From positions 97,483,947 through 97,547,946 of the forward strand of contig CM056573.1 of NCBI GenBank assembly GCA_029721435.1: a stretch of DNA of 64,000 nt, in the 5' to 3' direction. The DNA comes from Gymnothorax reevesii (lineage: Eukaryota; Chordata; Actinopteri; Anguilliformes; Muraenidae). The translations under genes and the position numbers were made by a program. Shown in pieces: positions 10,379-22,620 of the stretch (its first letter is position 1; every line of letters begins with the position of its first letter). The notes below the pieces were generated by a model, which made no database searches, had not been told where the DNA came from, and saw nothing but the letters and a program-made list of their open reading frames with translations.

Positions 10379-13337
10379 AAGGACACATGCCCACATGGCC
10401 TACACACGCACTGAAGTGCCCACAGGCACACAGCTCTCTCTCTCTGATCTGACATCAGAACAATCCATATAGATACTATAATTTATGTGCTGATTCAGAC
10501 AGTTCCTTTAAATAGTGGTTGCTGTAATTATTTATTGCATTGAAATGTGCCTGACATTCTGGAAACCTGCCTGTGAGGTTTCGGTGACGTGTGCGCGCTG
10601 TGTGCCGGTCAGCCAAATTACCACTGCACAGAAAGTAAACCAGGCTGGAGCTGGCGAGCTCTATGTGCACTTTTGGCAGCAGAACCTTTTTCCACAAAAT
10701 TGTCACTGCGTCATGATGAATGTGTGACACCTCCCCCTACTACACCGCCACACCCATCTTGGCACACGTCCGTCAATGAAATTGCCAAAGTGGCTGCGCA
10801 CGGTGTTGCACTGGACGAAATAAAAAATGTCTGAAAATAAAATTTGCTCTGCGTGTCATTCATTCCTATATTAGTCGTGATGGGTGGTCTTCTGTACAGG
10901 ATTAATGTCCTACTTATGATATGATGACATTCTACAAATAAATCACATCACAGCCCTCGTATGAATGCCTTCTGTCTCTCCTCTCATATAGCAGCTCGCG
11001 TGTCTCTTAGAAGTGTTGTCTTTTTTGATTGGTTAGCGTATTACATGCTTCCCTTTCACTGGCTATGTCTTATTCACGGTTACCCCTCCTCCCGTTTGTT
11101 TGACGTATCTCCCCTAATCTAGTGAAACCTAGTAACTCGCTTTTTGGTGGAAATTGAGTTAGACCCATTTTAGCAGTTACTAGGTTACTAAGCACCAAAT
11201 AAAGTACCTACAGTCGTCATTGAGAATACCCATTCTCTTTTGTTTTTTGTACAGCGAGTTTATCCTGAAGGACTTAAGTTGTTTTTAGTTTTCTCTGTTT
11301 CATGAAAAAGTGAGTTGCTAGGTTTTAACAGATTAGGAGAGGTATCTATACCCCTTCCTTTGAGTTTGCAAGTTGTGAGATTGTCACTTGCACTTTAGCA
11401 ACAGTCAGTATTTGTTAGTAAAACGCTTTGTATTATGAAATTAATTTGTGCTGTTTCATGACTGTAATATAGGACATACTCTTCCTTGTTCTTTTAATTG
11501 GAACAAGGTCCCAAGCCTTTCTCTCAGTCTCCAGGATTGTTACCATGCTCAGGTTAATCTACTCTGTCTGCTTGTTTGCCCAGGTTGGTAGGCACAAGCT
11601 CCCAAGCCCTGTACAGTCAACAGGATTGGGACTGTGCTCCTGTTTAAATTCTCCATCCTGCCATCTGACATTTCTGCTCTGGCGCAGTGAGTCTGCCATC
11701 TGACAGTTGTCCCAGAAAGCCACTGACCGGGCACTTGCTACGCCCAAGCAACCTTGCCTGCTTCATCTGAAGTGAACTGCACCATTCCCCTCTGGGCTAC
11801 ATCCCACTGTATTACGATCAATAAATCCTACTATTGGACTGTAGTCTGCCTCTGCATTTGAATCCTGCTCAAAATCATTACTTGTTATAATCAGTGGGGT
11901 TTCTGAGATTTTCATTATTAATCCATTGATTTATGCATTTCTTACTTCACTCACTCGCAACGATCCAGTCGAGTCGTGCCGAGAATTTTAAAACCAATTT
12001 AACCCGCAACGTTTGTACAGAAGCCTACAATTATGGTGACGGGATTTAGTGCAACGCCTGAAGTGGTCAGATATGTTTTCTATTAGGCTACTGTAGCCTG
12101 CTTTAATTTTTCTTTTCCACCGAAATGCACGAAATACGATTGTCCGAGTTCCAATCCCTCACCTGCTACGATCCGAGGGATAAAGAGGAGGAGCTGACTT
12201 TCACTTGGTTCCAATGCCGATCTGGGCACATTTAGCCCATATTCGGATTCGCCGAGTGTCTTGCGGTTGCCAGTGTCCGTGAATAGCATACTGCCTGACA
12301 AGGAATTACCGGTGATTTACCTTCTCAAATGGACATGAGCAAACAATCGGCGTTGCGTATAAGCTGTTTTGGGGTCCTCGCTGTGAGTAAGTAGTCGTCT
12401 CGGTGTAAAAGGCAATTTCAGGCATGCCTGATATTGACGGTGGTCTGTTTTACACGAAGATTTATGATGCATTCAGTCTGATTTTCGGTGCGGAGCGCGA
12501 GTAAACCAAATCGGAGCTGGGCTTGATTGGGCTATTTGTCCCCCTATTACAATGGAATTTTTACATGTACGCTTTATCGGATTTGTGATGATATTAAGCT
12601 CACGTAGACGGATCAACAACTGAAGTTGTTACGTTGACCAAATCAAGTTTTCAAGACGACAATATACGTCCCGTTTTAAATGAGCCCCCCCGATCACACT
12701 TTTGTTTAACAGTTCATATAATTTCCACTGCCTTTGCGAAATATGGGATGCCACATGGAAATGAAGATCACCGATATAATGTCCGGTGTTCTATTTTCTC
12801 CGTCTAAGTGCCTTATTTCGGTATCTCTGGGCAACCGACAGAGGCGGAGATGGAAAGGGATTGCGAGGGAAAGAAATTATTGGAAGGAATAACTAGAAAT
12901 GAAGTTTAAGTCGGCGTCACTGTGAAAGGTTTGCTTCCCAGTGGTATTGTTTGTTCCTTTTATAAACCTGTCATATTTCTCAGATTCACAATCATTGACG
13001 TTCAGTCTCGAAGATTTTGAAAACCCGTTTCCTCTGTGTAACAGAATATTTATTAGGATAAAATGCGAACAAAATCGAATTCTTGGACTGTGCGACGTTT
13101 ATTCTTTCTTTCAAGTCTGTTGCACTTGAATTCTCCCCTTTCAGATCATGTTAAGGCCTATTGTCAATAAAATGATGAGCCAGCATCAAATGCTAAATGC
13201 TGAGGCATCGCACTTGGGTTTACATTCTTCTGAACTTATGACGTTTGTGGAACATTCAAGAGGTTATGGAAGTGCCACGTGCCTTGAAGATTTAGTCTTT
13301 GTGATTTAATATTGTTGTCATTTAACATCAAGTTAAA
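10379..13337. promoter_or_regulatory. Region upstream of GPR176, no other gene seen
   Basis: Probably contains the promoter and any 5' non-coding exon of GPR176. I cannot place a transcription start. A stretch at about 11490-11880 has partly repeated phrases (caggattgttaccatgctcagg and caggattgggactgtgctcc) and an aataaa near 11819, which hints at an old LTR or other retroelement, unproven. The only site called separately is a CACGTG at 13276. Confidence 0.4.
13276..13281. promoter_or_regulatory. Canonical E-box hexamer just upstream of the GPR176 start codon
   Basis: CACGTG lies 57 bases before the ATG. E-boxes of this form bind bHLH factors including CLOCK/BMAL1, and mammalian GPR176 acts in the circadian system. 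A single hexamer can occur by chance, so function here is inference. Confidence 0.3.
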
Positions 13338-13566
13338 ATGGATGATGCTGCTGCTGTGTCTGAGACCTTCATCACTGGGGATAGTGGAGCAGTCACGGCG
13401 GGAAACCATATACTTGAGGTCCGAAACATGTCAACTCCTCTGGCCCTGTGGGGTAACGAGACTGTAACTGAGATTTTGCCTTTGGAGAGACAGCATGGCC
13501 ATGAAAGAACATACAGGGACTTCACTACCACCATTCAGGTGATTATCTTCATCGGATCTCTACTGG
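13338..13566 (+). CDS. gpr176: GPR176 orphan GPCR, coding exon 1
   Basis: Encodes residues 1-76 plus one base of codon 77: the extracellular N-terminus with two N-glycosylation sequons (NMS near residue 30, NET near residue 40) and the first half of TM1 (TTTIQVIIFIGSLLG). The start is the first ATG after an AT-rich leader, in a good context (aaaATGG), and no upstream in-frame Met extends it. The exon ends in phase 1 at a canonical donor (G|gtaagt, 13567). GPR176 is a plasma-membrane class A receptor with no agreed ligand; in mammals it is reported in the suprachiasmatic clock and to couple to Gz. The N-terminus differs most from the mammalian protein, as expected. Confidence 0.9.
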
Positions 13567-15986
13567 GTAAGTACCACATGAATATTTTTTTATTATGTTG
13601 TATCATAGCCATGAAGAACTGAATTTCCAGCAATGTGATTGTGTGCTCAAGTTTCATTTTGTACGCAGCAGTTACAACGTGGAGCAATATGAAGGTAAAT
13701 TCCTGTCTTTGTTCCAGAGCATGCTATTTCCTCTTGAGATCAGACATATTGACTTAATGAGGAGATTTTACTATTTTTTTCCCCAAAAAATTCTGCTCTT
13801 GAGTAAAGACTTATTTACCTTCATCGAGCAAGCCGTATGGTTTACTGCAGATTCCAGCGGACTGAGGTGGAGCATTCCTACCCTTTTCGGCTGAATTGCT
13901 CCCAAAGTTTTTACTGAGGAAATGTAAATAAGTCCAACGCAGAGTAGGTTTCATTTTATTTGTAAAGAAACCATATTGCATAATTGTGTTACAATTTTTT
14001 ATTATTAAAAATATTTTTAAAAGTCCTAGCCTTCAGCATAAAGATTGATCTGCACAGCTCTGAAATAGTCCTAATAGCCTATGCCCCAGTCCTTCAGAGT
14101 GGGTAGAAAGAAATTCGCAGCAATGGGGGGGCGTTGCTCTGGGTTGGAGGCTTCACTGAAAAATGTTTTTCTTTCCAAGATGTTACTACACCTTTTTGAA
14201 TAATACCATTTCAACCTGATTTTAGGTTGCAGAAACAGAACAGATCAGCAATGACAAGTTACCAGTACTTCAACCGGTGATATTGCGAAACCTTTAGCAA
14301 AATTACCACCTTGCAACTTATTCATTATAAAAAACCTCTACTTTTCTCTCTGCACTGATAGTATCACTTTTCTACTGGAGCAACCATGCGAAGGTGCAGA
14401 AAGGGAATATCATTGCCTGCTCCAGTTGTTAAAATTGCCGTATGTAATGGCAATCTGTCTTCGGGCATTTTTGTCAGATACACGCGTCTTGATCTGTGTT
14501 CGTTACTCTGAAAGGTGCTAGGAGCTCTTTTTTGTGCTGAGGGGTGAATGTGGCGATGAAAATTGAAGTCAACAGGGCTGCATATAAAAACCAGAGGCAG
14601 CCTTGGATTCACTTTGCCGTGCTGGCAAAGGAGATAGAAAGATAAAAGCGGTGAAATGACAACTTTGTCTTATTATTTGTAAAAATACAGCCTAGTATGC
14701 CTTTAAGGAGTGACATAGAAAATACAAAACCATTGGCAACTAGAAAAGACTAAATTCAAATACTTATATCCATACTATTTGGCACTGCACACCTATTCAG
14801 CAGTTTTGGGTAAAGGTCACAAATTCACTCTCTGATCTCTTTGACTGTCACATCCCTCTATACCCCCCTCTCTGTTTACTAGGTGACACAACAGTTACAA
14901 ATTTGACTAGACCAAATAATGAAATACTGCCTGCACAAATGTGCACAAACGATTCCAACCATTTTTGAGTCATTTGGATTTTGATGGGGTGCTGGTTGAC
15001 CGGGGTCAAATAATTAAATGTTGAATATCGTAAAGACGGTTTGTGCACAAACGTTAATTTTGCCTGCACAAATGAAGCACAAACAAATCCAACCATTTTT
15101 GAGTCATTTGGATGTTGATGGGGTGCTGAGTGACCTCAGGTCACCAACCGGTTAAATGTTGAATATCATAAAGACGGTTTGTGCACAAACGTTGATTTTG
15201 CCTGTACAAATGTGCACAAAAGAAGCACAAATGAATCAAAATACTTTCATTCATATTTTTCAACATATGGGGTGCCAACTTCACACACGTAAAGAACCCT
15301 CTTTCTGTATTCTCCAATCTTGTAATATTTCAAGTGATTGTTGTATTTACTACTTTTTCTCCATGATATGAAACCAAGCATTTTTAATTCTTTGGTAGTA
15401 CATGTGTTTAGCATCTATCTCAAATTTGCAATTGTTTCCGTTCAATCTTTCCAAATACATTTTGTAGCCCTGTACTGAATTTGTAACATTTCACTAGCTG
15501 TTGACTCAAGCATGTCATGGGTAATGTGTTTCATCAGACATTTTTTGTATTTTTTTACGCAGATCTAAATATAGCTCCTTTTTAATTTGCATTGGCTGGA
15601 TGGACTACTTTAAAGGGCCTCAATAGTTTCACGGGAGACAGTGCGGAAATGAGCTGTGAAGTTGAGCTCCTTCAATCTAACGCAATGAATAGATGCTCAT
15701 GTTTTATTTACTTGATGACATTACATACTGTATTAAATATGAGCAACAGAAAGGAGCACAAATTCAACCTTAGCTTACAGAGTTTAATCTTTCTAGGTAT
15801 TTTCAAATGGAGTTAGTCAAAATCAAACCTTTATTGGGGGAAGAAATATATGCTCGCAAATATCAATTTGAGATGTGTACATACATAGGATGGTCACTCC
15901 ATGTCTTTTTCTCCGTCTCTCTCCCCTGTTTTCTCTCTCCTTCTTTCTCACTGTATTCCTCCTGCAATTTATCTCTGTGCCCTTAG
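13567..15986 (+). other. GPR176 intron 1
   Basis: 2,420 bases from gtaagt to a pyrimidine-rich acceptor ending cccttag. It interrupts the Gly codon in TM1. It holds the tandem repeat at 14928-15235 and no other recognisable feature. Confidence 0.85.
14928..15235. repeat. Tandem duplication of about 135 bases, two and a bit units
   Basis: Unit 1 (14928-15060) and unit 2 (15061-15198) share cctgcacaaatg, ccaaccatttttgagtcat, tgatggggtgctg and gacggtttgtgcacaaacgt; a partial third unit follows to 15235. Units differ by small indels. It lies in intron 1. Confidence 0.8.
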
Positions 15987-16239
15987 GTAACAGTATGGTG
16001 TTGTGGTCTACATGCCGCACTTCAGTCTTCAAGTCTGTGACCAACTGCTTCATCAGGAACCTAGCCTGTTCAGGCATCTGTGCCAGCCTGGTGTGCGTGC
16101 CCTTTGACATCATGCTAAACGCTAGCCCGCGCTGCTGCTGGTGGGCCTACGCCCTGCTCTTCTGCAAGTTCATGAAATTCCTCCATAAGCTTTTCAGCTC
16201 CGTCATCATCCTCAGCTTTACGGCCATAGCTTTGGACAG
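15987..16239 (+). CDS. gpr176: GPR176, coding exon 2 (TM1 end to DRY)
   Basis: Residues 77-160 plus two bases of codon 161. It completes TM1 (GNSMVLWSTC), then intracellular loop 1, TM2 (NLACSGICASLVCVPFDI), loop 1 outside, and TM3 from FCKFMKFLHK to ALDR. The Cys before TM3 is the usual disulphide partner of extracellular loop 2. The exon enters in phase 1 after cccttag and leaves in phase 2 at AG|gtactg, splitting the Arg of DRY. One residue stands out: TNCFIRNLACSG, where I would expect Arg or Lys in place of Cys at the TM2 boundary. No stop or frameshift. Confidence 0.93.
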
Positions 16240-16987
16240 GTACTGTTAATTGCCCTCAGTCTACTGGATGGCAATCTCGCTGGGTTCCAATAAATGATGA
16301 ATATATCTCTGAAAAACTAGAGGCTTATTCAACCTCAGCTGTCATTTTCAGTTTTTTATGACCTGTTTGTCTCCTTGGGAAGTTTAAATGTTGTGTTGAA
16401 ATTTTGGTAGCGTTTATGTTGAGTAACATCCACATGATGTACCCTTGTAAATGATCCTCCTTTTTCAGCTTTGCACAGACCCTTCAGAGATTTTCAGTAC
16501 ACATTTGAAGTCAACGTCTGATTTGCAAAGTTCTTATGAATGCTGTATTCATTGCTACTCTTATCTTCAAGAATGTGACGCCATAGAAAGATCCTATGGT
16601 TTTTATATTGTTCAGTTGTTTCTCATTTAGTCTTTGACTGGTTTTTAGTTTTTCCTTGGGAAACTCTGCTTTAAAGTGGTAATCTGTAAGATTTGAATTG
16701 GCTTGTTTATATTGACATCTTTGGCAGTTAGCTGTAATTGCAGGTGCGCTTCTGGACCTCATTTCCCATAAGACTTGTCGAGACCCAGCAGCGTCGCCTG
16801 TATGACGTCCGTAAATTGACGGCCCTTACTAGTTCCACACCTCCTCAACTCTCATGCAGACGGGAAAGATGCTTTTGACATTGCAGTTCAACTCAGTAAA
16901 AGTAAAAATTATGTGACGCAAGTCATCCATTCGCATCATCTCATTCCAGTAACATGTTAGGCTATTATGATAAATCGATTAACTTGA

Positions 16988-19128
16988 AGGGCTGCCAACT
17001 CTCACGCATTCAGCATGATAATTTTTGCTTCATTCATGTTCCAGTATTGTAGTCAGTAATTATTTAATCAACGAAATGCGTGTGTTTCACGATCGTTCAA
17101 ATTGTTTGAATGAAATAAGACCATTTGAAACATTTTTATGCAATTCCACTGCTTCCAACCCTTGAGTGTAGAAAAGTGTGAGAATTCCGGAATCATAATT
17201 GTTCTCATATTACAAATGGCGAAATTCACCGTAACACGTGAAACTGAATAACTTCAATGCACAAGGTCTTTAATTCCACCTGAGTACGGTGTACATTTTA
17301 GAACATCCTCAGGTCTCGGAGTGAGGTATCAGGTGTCAGACAAAATGGCATAATTTGTCAAACTAAACGGCCTCATCTGTCAAACCAAGCGGCGTCATGT
17401 CTCAGACAAACCTCCATCAAACCAAACTGTCTCAGGCTTTAAAATAAAGGTCATCAGATTAAACGGCTTCATCCAAAACGGCTTCAGTTTAAACAGCTTC
17501 ATCCGAAACGGCCTCAGATTAAACGGCTTAAAAATGAAAGTCATCAGACAAAACGGCTTAAAAAAACGGCCTCAGGTCGTAAAACACAACATAACATTTT
17601 ATTTTGAAAGAAACGGAAGTATACGGTGGCAACCTAGCTAATGTTCGTTTGATTACTTAGCTACCAAGTTCGTTAGGCTAGCTAGCCAACAGTTCGGTGC
17701 ACGGATGTCAATAGAAAATAGCAGAATAATGTTTATTTATTAATTTATCTCACTCAGCTACAGTTGAAGGGCAAGCATTTGTTTTATACCAAATATAGCA
17801 ACTCCTTAGCCTTAATTCGCTTGCTCAGCTTGCTAGTTCGCTAGCCTAGCCAGCTAACAGTCTGGTCCGTTATACTTAATGGTAGCTGCCCATTGGTCCG
17901 ACGACCCATTGGTCTGACCTCCCGTTCCTCCGACAAAATGACCCAATTGGTCCCACCTCCCATTGGTCCGACCTCCCGTTACTCCGACAAAATCGACCAC
18001 AGACAGAGAGAGAGAGAGAGCTCTCAGAAACGCACATCAAACACACACACTCACATGGGGGGGCATGTGTGTTTATTCATCGCGCAAGGGAACTAATGGG
18101 AGGTCGGACCGATGGGAGGTCGGACCAGTGCCATTGACCCATACTTAATATGACTGTCAGCTAGCTAGGCTAGTGAACTAACATTAGCGAGCTAGCTAGC
18201 AAACAGTTATATTTGGTATAACATAAATGATAGTAGTTCATCTCTAGCTAAGTGAGATGGCGAAATAATGGATTTTTTTGATTGATGTATTTTCTATTGA
18301 CTTCCATGCACCAAACTGTTGGCCAGCTAGGCTAGTAAACTTGCTAGCTAAACAAGCGAACTAACGTTAGCGAGTAGTTATATTTGGAATTACAGAAATG
18401 ATTGCTGTTCAATCTTAGCTAAGTGAGATAGAGAAATAATAGATTTTTTTAATTCATTTATTTTCTACTGGCAAATATAACTTCTCGCAGGCTAGCTCGC
18501 TAATATCAGTTCGCTTGTTTAGCTAGCAATTTTGCTATATATTCTATATATTTGGTATAAAAAAAATGCTCGCAGTTCAACTCTAGCTGAGTGAGATAGA
18601 AGAATAATGTTTATTTATTAACATTTTGTATTTCCCATTGACATCCATGCACCAAACTGTTGGGTAGCTAGGCTAGCGAACTTAGTATAAGCAATCAAAA
18701 TAACATTAGCTAGGTTGCCACCATATACTTCTGTTTCTTTCAAAATAAAATGTTATGTCGTGTTTTTCGACCTGAGGCCATTTTTAAGCCGTTTAATCTG
18801 AGGCCGTTTCGAATGAAGCCATTTAAACTGAAGCCTTTTTGCTTGAAGCCGTTTAATCTGAGGTCGTTTCATCTGATGGCGTTTATTTTGAAGCCTGAGA
18901 CCGTTTGGCTCGACGGAGGTTTGTCTGAGACATGACGCCGCTTGGTTTGACAAATGAGGCCGTTTAGTTTGACAAATTATGCCGTTTTTTCTGACACCTG
19001 ATACCTCACTCTGAGACCTGAGGATGTCCTAAAATGTACACCGTACCTGAGAATAATTTCTGACTACACCATGGGAACGTGAATTTGCCATTTAACCTCA
19101 AGCCGAATTTGTGAAAGTTGAGAGCCCT
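16988..19128. mobile_element. Outer inverted-repeat DNA element split by a foldback insertion
   Basis: The left end agggctgccaactctcacgc and the inverted right end agggctctcaactttcacaa match, and further in caaatggcgaaattcacc (17214) faces its counterpart at about 19080-19100. Inside sits the foldback element 17285-19045. No transposase is visible, so it is non-autonomous; superfamily unknown. Confidence 0.6.
17285..19045. mobile_element. Foldback-type element with arms of degenerate short repeats
   Basis: 1,761 bases. Termini tacggtgtacattttagaac and, inverted, tacggtgtacattttaggac. Arms of roughly 500 bases (17285-17800 and 18540-19045) are mutual inverted repeats. The outer 300 bases of each arm are made of degenerate units built on aaacggcctcag / ctgaggccgttt. 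CCTGAG flanks both sides (17279-17284 and 19046-19051), a possible target duplication. The central part repeats gctagctagg-type blocks and, at 17885-18135, a further set of cattggtccgacctcccgtt units in both orientations. No protein-coding gene. Confidence 0.75.
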
Positions 19129-19699
19129 GTGTAAATAATGAAAACGGTAGTTGGTTAACAGGTAACGTTATAACTTTTTTTAAAAATAAAAAATATTTGT
19201 TGAGGCGGTTAACATAGCTTTTTTCCCCATTTGCTTCCTGAAATTATGCTATAATTTTAGTTTCAGTAGTAGCCTCAACAGAGACTCAGCTAACCTTAGT
19301 TTCTACTGTGCACAGATTAGCTACACAGTTTGGTATTTGCCATTGCCATCGGGTAGACGACAAGGGATCCAGTAGCAGAACTTTCCGCTTATTGGAAGGC
19401 AGCATTTTTAGCGGTCCTCCCTTAATTCCATCCGTAAAACTGACATATAGTGTAAGGGACAAGTTAGATTTAGGGTTTGGGGATAGAGTCAAGGTTCAGG
19501 TTAGGGAAAGTACCACTACTGGATCCCATCTGACGTCTACCTTGCCATTCTCCTGGGGTTCCTTACTTCCTTCTAACTAGCTTGCGGCTCCTACTACCTT
19601 CTGGACAGACTAAACACTGCTTACTGATGTAAAAAGTGTCACTAGATGTGCGCCTGTATTTGATCATACCGCGGGAATGTCGCCACAGACACACTGATC
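19129..19699. other. No gene seen
   Basis: Intronic sequence between the inverted-repeat element and the L2 LINE. Nothing recognisable. Confidence 0.5.
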
Positions 19700-19908
19700 A
19701 CTTTACCTGAGGGGAAGGGGAAATTGAAGACTGATCGGCAGTGAGAGACAAAGTACTAGATCTGGATAGGGTGGATTTAGTGCCAATAAGTAAACTTTCA
19801 TTTTTATCACTGTTAGGTTTGAGAGAGTTGACCGAGAACCAGGATTTCATTTCATATAGACAGTCACAGAGGGTGGTGTTTGGTTTGGTTGAGAGGTAGA
19901 GCTGGGTG

Positions 19909-20553
19909 TCATCCGTCTAGCAATGAAAATGATTGTTTGAATTTGTGGAAAATATGGCTAAGAGGAAGTAAGTTGATGAGGAAAAGAAGGGAACCCAGGA
20001 CAGAACCCTGGGGAATGCCGGAGGTTACTGGAGAAGGTTGTGATTTGAAAGAATGGAGTTGAATGAACTGAGTGCGGTTGGGAAGATATGATTTAAACCA
20101 TCGAAGGGGTGTGTCTGAAATACCAATGGAAGACAGTCGGTTGATGAGAATATTGTGGGAAATTGTATCAAGGGCTGCACTTGGGTCAAGAAGCTTGAGA
20201 ATAGATAATAGTCCAGAATCTGCTGCCATGAGGAGATCGTTAGTGATTTTGACTAAAGCAGTTTCTGTGCTATGGAGGGGATGGAAACCAGACTGGAATT
20301 TTTTGTACAGATTATTGTCGGATAGGTAAAAATCAAGCTGAGAGGCAACTATTATTTCCAGAACTTTGGAGGGAGAAGGTAGATTTGAAATAGGGCAAAG
20401 GTTATTGAAATTGTTAGGGTCAGAACAAGGTTTTTTTTTGAGAATAGGAGTAATAGAAGCTACTTTGAAAGAAGAGGGAACAATGCCAGAGGAAAGAGAG
20501 AAGCGAATGATATTAGTGATCAGAGAAGCGAGGGAGGGAAGGCAGGCTTTCAT
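19909..20553 (-). pseudogene. L2-type reverse transcriptase fragment
   Basis: An open 214-codon stretch covers the RT fingers and palm: CPISNLPSPSKVLEIIV, FQSGFHPLHSTETALVKI, LLDPSAALDTISHNILI, then GIPQGSVLGSLLF. These blocks are diagnostic of L2/CR1 RT. The expected F-A-D-D motif with the catalytic Asp pair, which should follow the PQGSVLG block, is gone (the frame reads LLDG), and LDLSAAFDTI has become LDPSAALDTI. Inactive. Confidence 0.88.
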
Positions 20554-21015
20554 GGGGAAGGAAGGGTGTGGGTCTAGATGACAGGTAGCAGACTTGGATT
20601 TTCTAATGAGGGCTGAGATTTCTGTTTCAGAGGGAAGGTCGAAACATGAAAAGAGACAAAGACAGCCAGGAGGTAGGCACTGAATTAGTAGAGATTGAGG
20701 GCAGTTGTTGGTGGATCTTATTGATCTTGGTAATGAAGGAGCCAGTAAAGTATTACAGAATGCAGTAGAGGAAAAGTGAGGGGCCAGAGGTTCAGGAGGA
20801 TGAAGAATCTGATGTTATTAAACCAGAGTAATTAGAGGATTTAGCAGAGGAGAGGGCGCCCTTGTACATAAGAATGTGATTATTATACATTTCTTTAGGC
20901 GCTGTAAGTTCAGTTTTCTTGTGGAGATGTTCCAAGCCACATCCTTTAACCTTTAGTTGGTGTAAAGCAGGGGTGAACCAGGAAGGACAACGAGAAAAGG
21001 AGACAGTGCGAGTTT

Positions 21016-21700
21016 TCAGAGGAGCGAGGGAATTATGGAGATTGTGAAGACCAGCATTGTAAAGACAGACCAGATCATCAGGGGAGGAAAGGTAGGAAGG
21101 GAATTAATACCATATGACAGAGTATTAATATTGGTGTTTTTTAGATTAAGAAGTGTAATGACTTGAGGTGCAGAAGTTTTATAGAGTGCTAAATTGACAG
21201 TGAAAGAAATTAATGAATGACCAGAAATCGGAAGATCTGCAGCAGAACAATCAGAAGGAGTGATACCAGATCGGCAAATCGGGTCCAAAATATGACCTTA
21301 ACAGTTGGTTGGAAAGTCAACTTATTGTTGTTTGCCAAAGCTGTCCAGACAGGAGATTAAGTCACTGGAGAATGGATTACTAGTATTGTCAGTATTGTCC
21401 ATGTGTATATTAAATCACCCAACAGAATTATGTTAGAGGAGAGGGTGCATAAATGGGTGAGAAAAGAGCCAAATTCAGTTATAAAATCGTTATTCAGCTT
21501 GGGAGGACGATAAATGATAGCCACAATACCAGGAGACAGACCATTCAGCTGAGTTACAATGGATTCGAAAGAAGTAAAGGTGGGAACTGCAAAGGGTGAG
21601 ACTTTCCAAGTCTTGTGATAGAACATGGCGAGACCTCCTCCCTGGCCAGAGGTGAGGCTGACAGATGTAAACAAACACAGCTGGTGTGGATTCAGCGCAA
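21016..21700 (-). pseudogene. L2-type endonuclease fragment
   Basis: Two frames together give the endonuclease: SGQGGGLAMFYHKTWKVSPF (about 21600-21650), AIIYRPPKLNNDFI (about 21490-21530), ILLGDLI in place of the usual GDFNIH, then SGHSLISF in place of SDH (about 21200-21230). Changes at the catalytic GDFN and SDH blocks and a frame break near 21357 show decay. Further 5' fragments to about 22600 probably belong to the same LINE. Confidence 0.78.
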
Positions 21701-22620
21701 AGAAAATGCCAGGTTGTTGTCAAGTTTCAGGTTAGCACAAAAAGTCAGTCACAACTTGCTGTCAGTCAGGAGATCTTGGAGCAGAAGTCCTTTCTTTGAG
21801 AGTGAACGGATGTTGAAGAGAGGGCATGAGCGCCGTGACCGGTAGCCAACCGAGGTAGGCTAGCCAGGACACTATGGTCAGCTGTCCACTGAGTTCCTCA
21901 GTGGAAGACGTGACGATGACCAGAAGGATCATATGAAGTTGGAATGGTCAAACTGGAAGCTCCGATGGGAGCCTCGATGGATATATGTTCGGCAAGGATG
22001 ATAGGAGATGTCAGGGAAAAAGTGCAATGCCGGTGGTGGTGACTCAGCCAGACAGGAGCGTAGTAGGAAAAGCTCACTTGCTGAGTAACAGATGACTGCA
22101 GTTGAGGGATGGAGTGTCAGGAACAGAGCAGCCCAGGCGAGCACCAACCCAAAATACATCCTGTCGATCCACATAAACTAAGGTGGACGTCGGCAGCCAA
22201 GACAGCCAGGTGTGGCTCAGGTGAGAGTAAGCAGAGTACACACCAACTCCGGACAACCAGATTAAAAGTAGAGTGGCAAGAGTTGGGGAGATTGAATCCG
22301 CTGCAAAAGTCAGTATCAGTTTCGACAGCAAATAGAATAATCAAACCAACAAAAGGTAACGAAGAGCAGCGGCAGCTAACTGCGCATAGTATTCACTCCC
22401 AACGTGATTTAAAGTCATAAGACTGAGACAACCACATGTAGTAGTGGTGAAGCATCGCATCAACTCCGGTCTCTGCCTGTACAGCAGAGCAGCAAACCAC
22501 CCGATAAACAACTGCACTGTCTGATGCCCCTGAGCTGTCCGGGGGGGCGAGTTGCTTCCCGAGGCCTCCGTGTCTATGTCCTGGCCCCTTTTTTCATTCA
22601 GCTCACTTGGCAAGGCCTCC

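Larger units (their letters stand above)
19700..22620 (-). mobile_element. L2-type LINE, decayed
   Basis: On the minus strand a 5' coding part, endonuclease and reverse transcriptase follow in the order of an L2/CR1-clade LINE. Ends are approximate. It is broken by frameshifts and stops. It is antisense to GPR176 in intron 2. Confidence 0.8.

Noticed and set aside
11490..11880. Possible solo LTR upstream of GPR176
   Set aside because: aataaa and repeated phrases are suggestive but I found neither termini nor a target duplication.
15875..15986. Open frame upstream of GPR176 exon 2 (MYIHRMVTPCLF...)
   Set aside because: It is intron sequence: a pyrimidine-rich tract and cccttag acceptor lie in it, and joining exon 1 at 13566 gives the correct TM1.
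17340..17580. Regular short repeats that could suggest a CRISPR array
   Set aside because: Units vary in sequence and spacing, form an inverted arm of a foldback element, and the genome is eukaryotic.
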